64,000 bases of DNA from Hysterangium stoloniferum (Eukaryota; Basidiomycota; Agaricomycetes; Hysterangiales; Hysterangiaceae): contig WHVD01000059.1 in NCBI GenBank assembly GCA_015178975.1, positions 186,001 to 250,000 on the forward strand, written 5' to 3'. Each line of letters begins with the position of its first letter. Position 1 is the stretch's first letter. Made by a program: the position numbers and the translations under genes. The notes beneath the pieces were generated by a model, which was not told the origin of the DNA, did not search any database, and worked only from the letters and a program-made list of their open reading frames with translations. This document shows positions 46,061-58,465 of this stretch, piece by piece.

Positions 46061-49000
46061 TTTACTAGTTGACATCGTGGAATATCCGATATTTTTAGTT
46101 CGATAGCTCTCACACCAGCCTGGTTTGGACTGTGCTTCTTGGGCTCCTGTTAACGTACATGTGATCGGCGAAGTGTGTCAGTGATGGCGCTAAACATGAT
46201 TCTGTCAACGCACTTACGATATTATAAACGACGACTCGATGCTATCAATCTCAGTAATAATTTCTCGACAGCTTCACCGTGGGTGGCTATGACCCCAAGT
46301 TGCCAGTATGCTCTTCGCCATTCCACGTTACGACCATCACGCTGTCGATGCCGAACATTCAAGTTGCCAATAACTTCATACTCCCTCCGTTGAGGCGTAA
46401 AACTCATTATGCACGTCCTTCTTCGCTCATATGTTGTTGTTGTTGTTATGGGTGTTTCCATCACCAGTAATAATACAACTTTCATGAATGATTGGTCCTC
46501 CAATGTGACGGCTATTCGATCATTTCAGTCTCCCTTCCATTTGTCGAGAATGCCGACTGACCTTTATTTCAAGTTTGCACCCTATTATACCACTATATCT
46601 CGCAACCCATAGTATCGCAAACCAAAGCACTCTCTCGACACATGGTATAACACACTCTACCATGTGTTAGGATCGTATATAGTCGAGCGCTATTGTGTGT
46701 TTCGCAAAAGTACAGGTTGTCCCTTAACTTGCAACAAGCGGTTAGCTCGTGAGGCGAGATAAAGTTGTGTACATACCTCGATACCGTCAATAGTGGTCCC
46801 CTAGTGGGGTTGATAACCAGAGCGTTGATGTTTCAATCCGGAATGAATGAAGCGACCATTTCGTATGTCAAGTTGCGTTTGCGCCATCTAAACACTATTG
46901 ATAGCTCTGCTACGGACGCCTACAGGGCCGCCATCAGTAAATGCAATATATTATGAGTTTAAATGAAGCAATACCTGTCAAGATACGTTGCGAACTTGCG
47001 ATGGTTTCCCTTTCGCCTTGCTTCTCTCTCGTATCTTTCTGATTCACGCCGGCCTGCAGTAGGTCGTCGTGGTACCCCCTCACCCGTCACCGCTCTGTAT
47101 CTGATACTATCAAAGATGGTGCAAAATGAGATTTGGTCGATGTAATGCAGGGGAAACACCATAAGCAACCTTGGTCCATTCCTACTGTATATCCTTTAAC
47201 TCCTACTTGACTCGTCCTGGACTTTCTCAATTTGTTCTTGCAACTGGTGAAACCGTCAAAAAAAGTTCCATGACAATTAAAAAACGAATCATACTTCCGC
47301 TTTCTTAGTGCTCCTTGATGCTTTCTTTTTGTTCAACCTTTTCTTTGTCTCCACCATCGAGACAGGTTAGATGTATCTGGAATGCATCATCGGAAGACAG
47401 CCTTATTTCCATGACTATTCCATGTAGGATCCCTAGAGACAGCTCCTTCCTAAATACCGAGCTTCCGACCTCGCTGTGAGATAGTTGTGAGAAACAAAGA
47501 ACTGGAAAGACGATGGTGCCTACCATGCAATACATCCTGCGCATTGGGCAACAGAGGTGGCGTTGTTGGCTGACTAAAATTTTCAGCCTGTGGTCGTGTG
47601 AGGTTTTAGTAATCGTGAATATGGTTCACAGACGCTCATATATAGGGGCAGGGAAAGTAGAGAAGAAACTGAGCTTGCTAGTTGGGAGGTATGGAGACGA
47701 CGCGATTCCGCTTATATATTCCGTATTCGGATGTTTAGGGCTACTAGTGTGTTTGTTCTTTTGTTCATTCATCACTTCCGAATATGATGACATCCACATG
47801 AAGTGTATTTCAAGTTTCCGACGCATATACTGCCTGATTTCACTGTCTACACTATACTAAGATACTGCATTCCCTGCGGTAAAGCCAAGCAAGCAAGGAT
47901 TGTTTTGTGGCCTCAGAGTAAAATAACAAAAACACACGAAAAAAACCTTCCTGGCATCTAAGACTTTATTGTTGCTTTGATATGTTGGGACACCCTACGT
48001 GGATGCAAAGCTGCACAACATGGATACAACACAGCGAACTTGGCGAGTTATTTAGGCTTGCTCGCGGTCTGTGCGTTTCCGCGGGACTCCCAATGGGATA
48101 AAACATACTTGATGATGAGTAATTGTATTAATATATTGTAAAAGGAGAATGTGGGTCAAAGCGAATTTTGTACCGACCGGCGCTCCAGTGGCCGCGCCTG
48201 TTCCCCTTCACTACGGTACGATTACTATGACTCTCATGACTATCATTGCATGTGACGTCTAACATTTTGTCCTGATTATATGATGGCATACACCACCCCT
48301 ACAAGTGCCACATAGCTGTCAGTTCAAAGCACGGCCAAACTTTTTGACACAGATATACAAACGAAATAAATACTTCATGGTAAATTTATTCAAAGGGATG
48401 GACTTGTCTGAGGGAAAATCTAGAGCTGCATAAGACACGACCTACACGACCCTGCAGTGCCACATGAACACTATATACTGTTGGCTGGCGATCGACTACG
48501 CGAAAGCCGTATGCGAATTGATATGCAACGGAGATTCCGTAAAGAACAGCATACCATTTCGGTGAAGGGAGGCAGGGAGACACCCTTCACACCTAGGAAC
48601 CAGAAAGCTACGAGTAAGACGCTTAAAGCTGGTTCGCACCGGATCGCATTTGGCACACTCCCATCACTGATGTCTTCTTGTCCGAAACACATTATACGTT
48701 TTCTCAGCTTTTCCGCAAGATCTATATGAATCAATAATACAAGTCCAGAGCACCACAAAATGAGAATGGGACGACCAAATTTGACGCTGGATTCCGATTT
48801 TTGTCCTGAACCCAACTCAATGAACTGATAGCTTGTCTCTTATCACGTGTTGGGTCCACCAAAGAAGAGAAAAGGCGTTGAAACTGTGCACAACATTACC
48901 TGATCTTGCCGAAGCATAGAGTATGTTTAAGGTGAGTCATAAAATGGAGTTGCTCGTTGCTTTCGGCAGCACACTTAATGAAGCTACCAGAAGTGTGTTG

Positions 49001-50251
49001 GAATGTGTACATCATGAACAACATATTCCAAAGATCAGATCTATTTTTGGGACAACAAAGGAGTTGTGTCACTTACCCTTTCCTTTGTTCCACTGCTAAT
49101 TGTTCTCACTGTTTCATTGTTCTACCAAAGATATATAAGCAGTAGATAGTATTTGACTGTACTTCAGTCCATTATATGCTATTAGGGTCTTGATTTTCAA
49201 CAAAGTGTGGTGTCTCTGTTAGAATTAAGGCACAGGTATGCGTCAGTACATCATGGACGTGAACAAAAAATGCTAGTATTACTAAGCAACTATACAGTAG
49301 TTACTTATCTATTTACAAAAGAATGCAAGATTACTAACTAAATATATACCATATTTCAACAGTCTCTTGAAACCAAACTACCGGTAGATATCCGTCTCAA
49401 ATATAGGTACACATGGGAACGACTTGAGACAGTGGCTGTGATTTGATAAGGCCTCTTTCATTGTCACTGGGACCTGAGAATGAGATGATCAAGTTTTTAT
49501 ATTACGTGCATTAGAAGAAGCCGAGGGAGATGTGGAGGGATGCCCATGGTGAAATAGGGGGAGCACTTCAGCTAGTTACTAGGATAACGGATCTGCGGAG
49601 TATTTCCCAGTGAGTCCCCAATTTTCTTTAGATGATTCGGTGTGCTTTACCGATAAGCTCTACAGTCTCAACATCGAAGAACTATACTGACCACCACGCT
49701 ACTGCCCAAAGCACACCGATTTGGCAGTCATATTATGTGTACTATGACTGAGGCTTATCTCCCCCTGCAGTTTGGCTGGTAGGTCCGGAGAGCGAGCTGG
49801 ATACAACCTCGCGGATACAGTGAACTGTAAATTAAGATTAGGTGTCTGGGTTGTTACACATGCGAGACTATTTTGAAAAATATGACCCCTAAACAATGAC
49901 ACTACGGTTCAATAGCAACACTAAAGTCTGAGTCCGTGAAGCTACCTAACAAGCCCGCGTCTGACAGAGATTTGCTAGCTAGAATACTGACATATGGTTA
50001 TAGTATTAGGATCCCGGGGATAGTCAATACATGAAAATGTAGTCATGTCTAGGAGAAATTGTTGGAAAAATCCGAAAATCCTGATCAGGCCTGTTGGCAA
50101 AGTCAGGTGCCGGCTTACCTGATCCCAGCTGCTCAGGTCCTGAAGTGGTGTCCAGCAGACTGATCGTGCCTGGGAGAGTGCCACCAGCCTTGGTGCCAGA
50201 ACCCGGCAGCCTGCCAAAAGGTGACGGTGCCTGCCACATACATGGTCACGC
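46061..50251. other. Long stretch without recognisable gene
   Basis: Many short frames, none with a recognisable motif. The largest (47513-47860, 115 codons) has a hydrophobic segment (IPLIYSVFGCLGLLVCLFFCSFI) and might be a lone transmembrane peptide, but nothing supports it as a gene. 50060-50245 is GC-richer, with repeated CTGATC and CTCAGG words also found near 61180-61310, hinting at a shared repeat. Confidence 0.4.
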
Positions 50252-50989
50252 TGTTAGGGCAACACTAACAAGGCTACCAAACACAAGATAGAACACAGAA
50301 ATAAAATGAAAAGGAGATAGCTCAATGACAGGGGAGATCACACTTGTTTTAGTGGGATTCCTAAGAGATTGAAACTAAAGACCAACTATGTACATGCCCC
50401 CTATTTATACTATTTATTTAATATTTATTTAGTATTTTTTATTTATGAATAAACCTAAGAAAAACGGCATGTATGCACTACATTGCATAGCTGCGCTTCG
50501 GCACTTACGTAATCCCACCCGGCGCTGTGTAGGTCCACGCGGCGCATCAGCATTTGCGTAAACTCCGATTACAGCTGCAGTGCCGGCGCACAAGAGGCCT
50601 CTATGGGCACACAGTGCTTCGCACTGTGTGTCCGTCGGGACGTAGGCGGCGCCGTCGGCCTTACGTCGGCACCATCGTTTGCGCCGTGCCGCTATTACGT
50701 CGCGTCGCGGTGCAATTGCGCGGCGTCACTGTGAGCTGCGTGGCCGCCACTATATGACGATCGGGACGTGGATGGCGGCGTCGGCTTTATGTCGGTGCCG
50801 TCGTCTGCATCGTGCCACCGTTTCGTCATGTCGCGGTGTTACAACACCGCGCTGCTTTTCATGCGGGCGGCAACACGATTACATAATCGATCTCGTAGCA
50901 TGCTTGTACTGCTACCTGTAGTTTTAGTTAAAATAAACTAAAATCAAAAATAAATGGCAAAAATATATATTATATATATTGCCCTGACA
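50252..50989. repeat. Solo LTR, 738 bp, TSD CACGC, CpG-rich core
   Basis: Ends TGTTAGGGC..GCCCTGACA form imperfect 9-bp inverted repeats. The element is flanked by perfect CACGC (50247-50251 and 50990-50994). No coding capacity. The core 50521-50880 is very CpG-rich: about 33 CpG in 50521-50760 by hand count. The ends are AT-rich (50408-50470 and 50925-50980). The structure fits a solo LTR left by recombination between two LTRs. Confidence 0.85.
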
Positions 50990-52261
50990 CACGCAGCCTG
51001 ATCAAGGTTTGCGCAGATGCCAGGTAGCCAGATTAGGGTCTGTGCAGATGCCTGGGCAGCCTTGACCGCTTTTGGAAATTAGAAGGTTGCTTTGACTGTA
51101 TGGTTAGTGGTGAGCTGGTGTGTTTTTGGAGAGCGAATATTGGTTGTTGTGTTGAGATGTGGCCTTGAAGGTGAAGGTGCAATATGCCTTGATGAATAAT
51201 AGAATGGGAGCAAGGAATTGGACCAGAGGGTGTTTGGAGGACTGTGAGAGATGTTAGTGTCCAAAATTGTTTGCATTGTACAAAGGTTATTCCTATGTGG
51301 AATCACCTCTTACTTATCATAGCTACAGTAGGCTGATAGATATATCAAGTTGCTACAAGCTAGGGCAACCACATTTCAGGAATCTAGTGCAGCCAACTGT
51401 TTTGGAAGATATCTAGCCCTTATAACAAATTGACCATTCTTTATATTATAATATGGTTTTCAAGGTAAGATGTTTATTCTCAAAAATTACCTGGAAGCAT
51501 TAGCTTGAGGGGGAGGTGGAATAAATAATATATTTTAACTGTAAGCTGCAAGATTAAGTGCCTAATGATGTCATATTGGATATCACAGTAAAGGTGGCCA
51601 CTACTTAAGAAAATGTATATATAATTTAAATTAGTGCCTATGGGTGATTCTTAGTTGATAGCTATTCTCAATCAACATTTAGATTGGATTGTAAATGCAC
51701 CTAGGCTATATAAGCTTAGAAGTTATTAAACTACCAATCCAGTCATATATTATACAACAGGTGAACAAGGGACACAACCAGGCAGAACTCTGAAATGAGT
51801 GAGCAATGAGAACAGTAAGCCAAATTGGGAAAGATTCTTGGGTTCTGAAGATTGACCTGAGACTGTGTTTTGATTTGAAATGGAACTGAATGTGGTGAGC
51901 AGAATCAAGATTATTTGAGTGCTGCAGGTAGCAAGTGCAACTTGGAAAAACAGTGATTGGTGACAAGGATACATATGTAGGTTAAAGGAATAGGACTTGG
52001 CTTCAGCTTATGTGCTGCACCCTTATGAACTAACTCTTCAGTTGTCCTAAGAATATGTCCTAACAACATATGTATCATCTTTCTTGTTACCTTATGTATT
52101 TCTATATTGTCACTAAACTTTCACTACTAGGCCTCTCACTGTTTCTACTAAGGTTCTCTATAGTTATTTACCTCTATAGCAGGTGAAGTAAGGGTTACAA
52201 AAATATGAATAAAAACTTATAGAGTCTCATTTTTGGACTCTTTCAGATCCAATAATTAAAC
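50990..52261. other. CpG-poor stretch, no recognisable gene
   Basis: No gene recognised. Just after the LTR there are imperfect repeats of GCAGATGCCNGG (51015-51055). The rest is AT-rich, nearly free of CpG, and probably decayed transposon sequence continuous with the transposase relic that follows on the minus strand. Confidence 0.4.
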
Positions 52262-55200
52262 CAAATATTCTCATATGTATGATCTGTCAATAGGTGGTGA
52301 GTCATATTGAGGGCAACCATGGAATGATGGATTGCAGCGTGCAATATCTTGTTTAACCTTCCAGTCCTCAAGAGATGTGTAGTGGATATAGACACATTTG
52401 TAGGGAATAATCTGTAATGTTGTCAAAGTAAGTCTAGAAAACTAGATGTCAAATACATACCTTGTATCCTGTTAAAATGATTTCATCTGGCACAAGATAT
52501 TGATGAACAACATTGGAGATATCTGCTGTAAGAGTATGAAGCATGTGATTATTGGGAAACTCTATAGACATCTTTGATGTCATCATGTGGTGCTGGGGGG
52601 CTCCCAGTTTCCAGTGATTGTTGTTTTTTGGTGCTGTCAGCTTACTGCTGGTCTTGTTTTCCTCATTGTTGTCATTACACAAGGCTTTCAGCTCTTTAAG
52701 CTCATTGTCATATATTTCAACATCCATTGCAATATAGGCTAGTGCCTCCTTATTTGCATCAATGGTAATTATCTGAATCAAGTATTAATTAAACATTCAA
52801 CTAGAGTGGTACACTGTAACACACACCTGACTCTCCACATTCTTGTAGTTTGTTTGAAAGTATGCACAATGGGACTCTTGTTGAAATCCTTCTCCTGTCC
52901 GTGTTGTGTAGTTGGTGGTTGATCCTTTGTGTGTGATGTCATAATGAAGATGTGATGGTGCATATTGATTTGGAAAGTGAAAGTCTTTCCCATACTCCTT
53001 ACTGACTGCCTTTAACATAACATGTTGTTGGCAGAACTAATATATGGGCCTAGAAAAAAATACACACTTCACAGTATTTCTCGTACTCACACAATGCAGC
53101 TTGCATTCTGTCCAATTGCAGTGTAGTGATCATATGCAAGCCTGCAAACATCCGAAATGTTGCCAAGGCACGAATACAGTGAATGAAAGATGACTTGGAT
53201 GGAAATAATTGGACAATGCAAGGAAGTGTTGTCTGAAACATTATTAGAATAAAAGTACTAGATGGGAGTAAACTCACTTTCATAATATCCTGAAATGTGT
53301 TGCCATCAGAAAAGTCAACTGTGATAACATTGTGAACAATCTTCAAACCAGGCCAACTGGGAATGTGGGACATGCTACATGCTGAAATCAGCTAGTTGAA
53401 TAGAATTAAATGAAATTAAACTCACAATTCTGAAAATTTCCCCCCTTGCTTCATGTTACCCAACACTTCAATCATCTTTGGAAAGAGATGGTCTCCCCAT
53501 TTTCCCAAATCATCTGAGTGAAGAGTATCATAAGAAACTGAAAAGTATGGATCTGAGTTTGCAATGGTCCAAAATGCATTCTTCTAAGGCATTATTCATA
53601 ACAATTTGAAATCTAGTAATTCAGAACACCCACATCTACAATGTGAAGACCATTATCTCTGAGAATTTCTTCAGTTTGTCTTTTGCTCCTTGCAGTTTTT
53701 GCTTTCTGTACAACATCTGACATTGTTTGTATTGTGTGAAGGGGAAATACCTTTGTTGTCTTGGTGAGTTCATTTTTGTGAACAAGGCACCGAGGGCAAG
53801 GATGAAGAGCTGAAGGACCCCGTGTACCACAAGTGCATGCTGCTTCTTCACATCAACAGATTGGATAATAATACCAGTTGTGAGAACCCACTGAACAGAA
53901 TCAGAGCAAGTGACAGCTTCTCCATACTGTGAAGGGTATTGGAGGGGTTGGAGGGCAACCATCAGCACCTGATGATAGATGGATCGCTTGAAAAATGCAA
54001 AGGCAGCTCTTTGTGCTTCTGTCCGAGATTTGGGATCATGTGGATCCTCAACCTGTGAGAATTAAATACAATGACAATGCAGTCAATTCAAATTACCAGC
54101 AATAAAACTCACCATAGGCATCATGAGATATAATACTGCACCTCCATTTCCAGAGCCATTTGGAACATCTCCTGGAAGAAATCCAGCCAGAAGCAGTGCT
54201 GGATGCAATTTGACAGTTGTTGAGACCTTTCCCTTGTCAAGCCAAATATGCAGAGGTGTTATGACCGGAAATCCCGCCGGACTCTGGGCACTAACTTATA
54301 TGCACCCATGCCCTATATGCACCCATTGTCAGTTTACTGGAATTCCCACTGGACTCCGTACGTCAGACTTGTCTATGTTCGACTTCATTACATTGTGTTT
54401 CAGTCACTGGAATACCCACTGGACTCCGTCCCTGTCTATGTCTGACCTCGTCCCACACATCAGTCACCGGACCCCACTCGGAAAACCCGACATCCCTCTA
54501 ACAGAGCCCCGTTCCCGTTTTAGTCAAATGACCTGTCACGATTTGGACTCTGCTCCCACTCCATTTCCCATTATGGTTTATGATTTGTCATGATTCAGAC
54601 TCCGCTCCATTCCATCCTGTTCCTAACACCAAATTTGGTGTTTACTATTCTCGTTTTATGTTTTGCTAGTTTCATTTCATTATTACTGGATTTGGTATGA
54701 CATTCATTCCACGGTCTATTTAGTCTGGCAGATGTTGTACATACAATCCAGTCAGAAAATTGGCTTAGATTCCCCCCAGTAATCTAATACATTTTCCGCT
54801 CTAAACTCCTACTTGAATTACACCACTCACACTAGTCGGAGCCCACAGGCTCCGGCGCATCTATCTCTCTTATTTATCTCAACTCATGACCTCTCAACTC
54901 ACAACCTCTTGACCCACAACCTCCAACCTATGACCCCTCAACCCACGAACCCTGCCTGGACTCCCCGGGATTCCCATCCGCCTGTCTGAAATTGGACAAC
55001 ACGATCTCGTGAGGGTGCAGCCTATAAGCTGAAGCCAAGTCCTACCGGATATTCCATGGGTTTGGAAACCCGCCATGTACGTACCCTAACAAGAGGAAGG
55101 AAACAGTGAGGAAGGTCTAGATCAGATGGCAGTGAAGAAAAATGAGCTTGATCCCCACCAAATTCTAATATTGACCTACCTGAATATCCCACCAGCTCTT

Positions 55201-55530
55201 TCCTGAATCAATGTCATCATATAGCTGAGTGACTATATTACTGTCATGCAAGTATTTTTTGACTAGATACCAGATCAGGTGCTTGGCCAATGTTGCATCT
55301 GTGACAAGGCTGAGGATCCACTGCCATGGATCAGGATAATAAAAATTAAAAGTGTATTTCTTGCCATCATACATCTCTGAAACACTGGATCTCTTAAACT
55401 AAGATAACAATGAATAGAAAGGCCACAGTAGGGAAAGGATCAGTGCACTTACTTCAGGAACCCAGTTTCTTGCAGCATCCAAGCCAGCTTTGTAATCATC
55501 TAGGTTAATAAAAGTTACTTTTCCATGTCC
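52262..55530 (-). pseudogene. Plavaka-type transposase, interrupted
   Basis: Minus-strand pieces in family order: INLDDYKAGLDAARNWVPE (about 55510-55455); DPWQWILSLVTDATLAKHLIW (55345-55240); then after the LTR insertion HIWLDKGKVSTTVKLHPALL (54250-54190); FKRSIYHQVLMVALQPL and ECSD-type TCSDSVQW; LHPCPRCLVHKNEL (about 53800-53760); NSDPYFSVSYDTLHSDDLGKWGDHLF (53570-53490); PSWPGL; HCIRALATFRMFAGLH; HYDITHKGSTTNYTTRTGEGFQQES and FQTNYKNVES (52940-52835); and the end ILRCNP-type QDIARCNPSFHGCPQYDS (52365-52290). This is the Agaricomycete Plavaka (CACTA/KDZ-related) transposase. Pieces are separated by likely introns, but the gene is split by an 835-bp LTR and cut off upstream by another LTR at 55540. 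Terminal inverted repeats were not found. Confidence 0.75.
54257..55091. repeat. Solo LTR, 835 bp, TSD AGAGG, inside the transposase
   Basis: Begins TGTTATGACC and ends CCCTAACA, flanked by perfect AGAGG (54252-54256 and 55092-55096). Removing it and one AGAGG joins the transposase frame as FLPLHIWLDKGK. It contains imperfect repeats of CACTGGACTCCGT (54350 and 54417) and no coding capacity. Confidence 0.88.
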
Positions 55531-55539
55531 TGGATCAAC

Positions 55540-56020
55540 TGTCATGAACATACAAACTCAAATTTCAATAATATTCAATTTAATATTTCTTCGACATTCC
55601 TTCGACTTTCTGACTCAATTTCCGACTCAACTTCCGACTCGACTATTCTTCAACAATATCTTCAACAATCTCGAATATCTTCGACTTGTCTCAGGTTGAT
55701 GTCATTGATGATTTCACTTTGATATCATATTATCATCATAGGTAAATGATATATAGTATATAAGGGCAATGATAGGAATGAAGGAAGTCAGTCAGAAAAC
55801 CTGTACTATATTATATTATTTACTGTATTATATAATCGTTGAACTTTTTCCTAGCCTTTCTTCGACTTATTTATTCGTGAGCATCTGTGTCCTATCTTTG
55901 CCTCATGCTTTATCAACAGGATGAATTAATACTTTGTCGAATGAGGCATCTTTATTCGATATTGTTGAATATTCTTTGATTGTTTATTCGACTTTATTGA
56001 GTAAAATTCAATTCGTGACA
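55540..56020. repeat. LTR-like element, 481 bp, no target duplication
   Basis: Ends TGTCATGAAC..TTCGTGACA give TGTCA/TGACA inverted ends. A TATA box (TATATAAGGG, 55758-55767) stands in a typical promoter position. Flanks TCAAC and GATAA do not match. Left of it is the transposase and right of it a HEAT-repeat relic, so it sits at a junction between unrelated sequences. Many TTCGAC words (CTTCGACTT and similar) repeat inside it. Confidence 0.7.
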
Positions 56021-56039
56021 GATAATGGGATGGGATTCT

Positions 56040-56340
56040 GGCTGACATTTCAACACAGCTGAATTTCAAGCTGCCATTGCAGATGTCATTCCTGATATTG
56101 TTGCACTGTTAAATGACTCTGATGACTTCATTCAATCAAAAACAGTATTGGCCCTGGCAAAGTTTTCAAAACATGGTGTGGTGTGTGACAATAAGATGGG
56201 AATCCAGCTGACATTTCAACACAACCAAATTTTGATCCGTCATTGTGGCTGCCATTCCTGATATTGTTGCACTGTTGAAGAATTCTCATGAGTTCATTAG
56301 ATCAAGCACAGGATTGGCCCTGGCGGATGTTTCAAAACAA
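56040..56340 (+). pseudogene. HEAT-repeat protein relic (two repeats)
   Basis: 56049-56160 reads FQAAIADVIPDIVALLNDSDDFIQSKTVLALAKFSKHG, a HEAT/armadillo-type helix pair. 56215-56335 repeats it as AAIPDIVALLKNSHEFIRSSTGLALADVSKQG, but with an in-frame TGA just before (56237). Both copies begin with GGAWT..CTGACATTTCAACACA. No longer frame exists, so this is a fragment of a repeat protein of unknown role. Confidence 0.6.
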
Positions 56341-58465
56341 GGTGATCCAATAAACCTTGTTGAAGGATTTGTCTCAAGTCTCCATAGAGGAGTTTCTCCC
56401 TATAGTTAGGGTTAACATACGTGCGGGTATGGGTCTGTCTGACAAAACACGACCAACCCTGTGTGAGTCACCTTCAAACCCAATTCGAAGCCTGCACGTC
56501 CCTTCTTTTTTCCCATTCTGATCAATATTGTGGTAATCTAGCAAACATGCCAAATATATCATACTTCTCTGGATTGTCGACCCGTCCTCTGTCATCAATC
56601 GTAGATCTCTTCCATAGTACCGACAATATTTTGCATCATGAAGACATCAAAATCATTCATTGTCTAACAATGACATGTATGTAAAGAGGGGTCATACATT
56701 GTTCATTCACAAATTTCCTTCCCACTTTAAAGTGCTATGTCAGATTCCGTATGGAAAGGCAACAAGTTATGGTAAGGTCAAATCAAACTCAAAATGTCAA
56801 CAGCAATGCTGATATTAACTCATGAGCGCAGGCCATGTAGCCAAGTTGATAGGAATGCCAGACCACTCACGGCACGTTGGCCAAGGTACATCTTGACTTC
56901 ATCATAAACATGTATTCTGAATCTCGGTCATCCTTTTCCAACCCCAGCCTTGGAATTCCTGGGTCCAGATAGTGATGTTCCGTGGCAATGTATTGTTTCC
57001 ACCTCTGGCCAAATCTCATCCTGTGGACCACAAATGGAAGGTGCTGAAAGACAGCGACAGGAATTAGAATCAGAAGGCGTTACTGTGACAAATATGTGAG
57101 TCTCATGGTGAGCGTGCGGGTGGTTTCCTGAGAGTGCGAATCTTGAAATAGAGGCTTGAATTATTATTGGCTTGGTGTGTATTAATAATGGAAGGGCATC
57201 TTCCACTTCAAGAATGGGATCAAGGTGAACGAGTCCCACGACCTCCACATGAACCCGTAGTGTCTCCTTGAGTCACAGCTCCTCACGTTCCACATGCATG
57301 GCGGTGGGCTATCCGGTGCAGCTGGGCATGCTGACATACCACCATACCAATGCAAATGCGGCTGCGAATCTTCATGCTCAGAGCTATGCACATACACATG
57401 CACATAGCATCAATGGGACAGGGAATGGCAATGGCAGCACTCCCACGAACACCACCTCCACTGCCAGCACCAAACCCCTCTCCCTCAGGCTCGCCCCATA
57501 TGACTCAAGCTGCCTCCCATGGTGCATCTTCACCACGGGTGCAGCGGCGCACTTCCCGAGCATGGACATATTTGATGCGCCGGTGTTTGTCCCCACACCG
57601 GTGTTTGAGGTGGCGCAGCTTGTGCCAGCGATGGCCGTGCTGCCAGTGGGGAGACTTTTGACAGAGAGTTGGATGGATGTGTGAAACTATATAGAATGTT
57701 GGTGCTGATTGATTCGGGGAAGTTACTGATGTGTGTTGTTTTGTCAAATGTCTTGTTTTATAACTTCTCATCTCAATTATCCAACTTTCCACACAGACTG
57801 CAATGTCAAAGTTAGTTTCGGCAATACCTCCGTCATTGTCAGTCCTCTATATGACCTCACACGGTTACAAGATTTTGCGAAAACTCCCCTGGACTCATGT
57901 GGCAATGACTATTTTGATGGATATGGTGGGACAATGACGACAATGTTGATGTCAACACGCAACATGAAAGCAGACCACAACATAGCAATGTATTTTGTAC
58001 TTTCACCCTCACTCAGTGTCATGGCTATTACACATGCCAACGCCTGTGAATGCTGTTGCTCCCAAAGCACTTTCCACTCAGTTGTTGTCAGGTGTGTACT
58101 CAATTATTAGCCCTTGGTCTGTATGCTTATCTTTTCACATTTTAGTGTATTGCTCATTAGTTGGTTTGCATCCTACCTTGGAGCAAATCAGCCAGACTCC
58201 TAGCTGATATGTTCAACACATTTTTGTCTTGTAAGACTCATCTGTATCTTATTTTAGTTGATATTTTTAGTTAATTTGAATTAATTATTGAACTATTCAT
58301 CATACTTTCGTACTGTTTAGTAGTATCAATGTGAACAACCATAAGTCACAATCTCATCACATTAATTACTGTGAGAACAGACTGCCACACCTGTGTGGCC
58401 TTCAGTATTCAATCTGCACAACAATTGACAAACCCCTCTTTACTGCCACCAGAAGTACCTATTAT
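56341..58465. other. No confident gene; low-complexity frame
   Basis: A plus-strand frame at 57268-57684 is rich in Asn, Ala, His, Gly, Ser and Thr with no motif. Several overlapping frames on both strands are equally long, as expected in a compositionally biased stretch. 57733-58110 and 56421-56684 likewise have no recognisable feature. Confidence 0.4.

Noticed and set aside
47513-47860. 115-codon frame with a hydrophobic segment as a membrane protein gene
   Set aside because: One hydrophobic stretch alone is weak; no flanking exons, motifs or conserved context.
50521-50880. CpG-rich block as a gene promoter island or a coding region
   Set aside because: It lies wholly inside a 738-bp LTR with matching ends and target duplication, and no gene starts nearby. 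It remains of interest as part of the LTR.
57268-57684. 138-codon frame as a gene
   Set aside because: Biased composition, equally long overlapping frames on both strands, and no motif or intron evidence.
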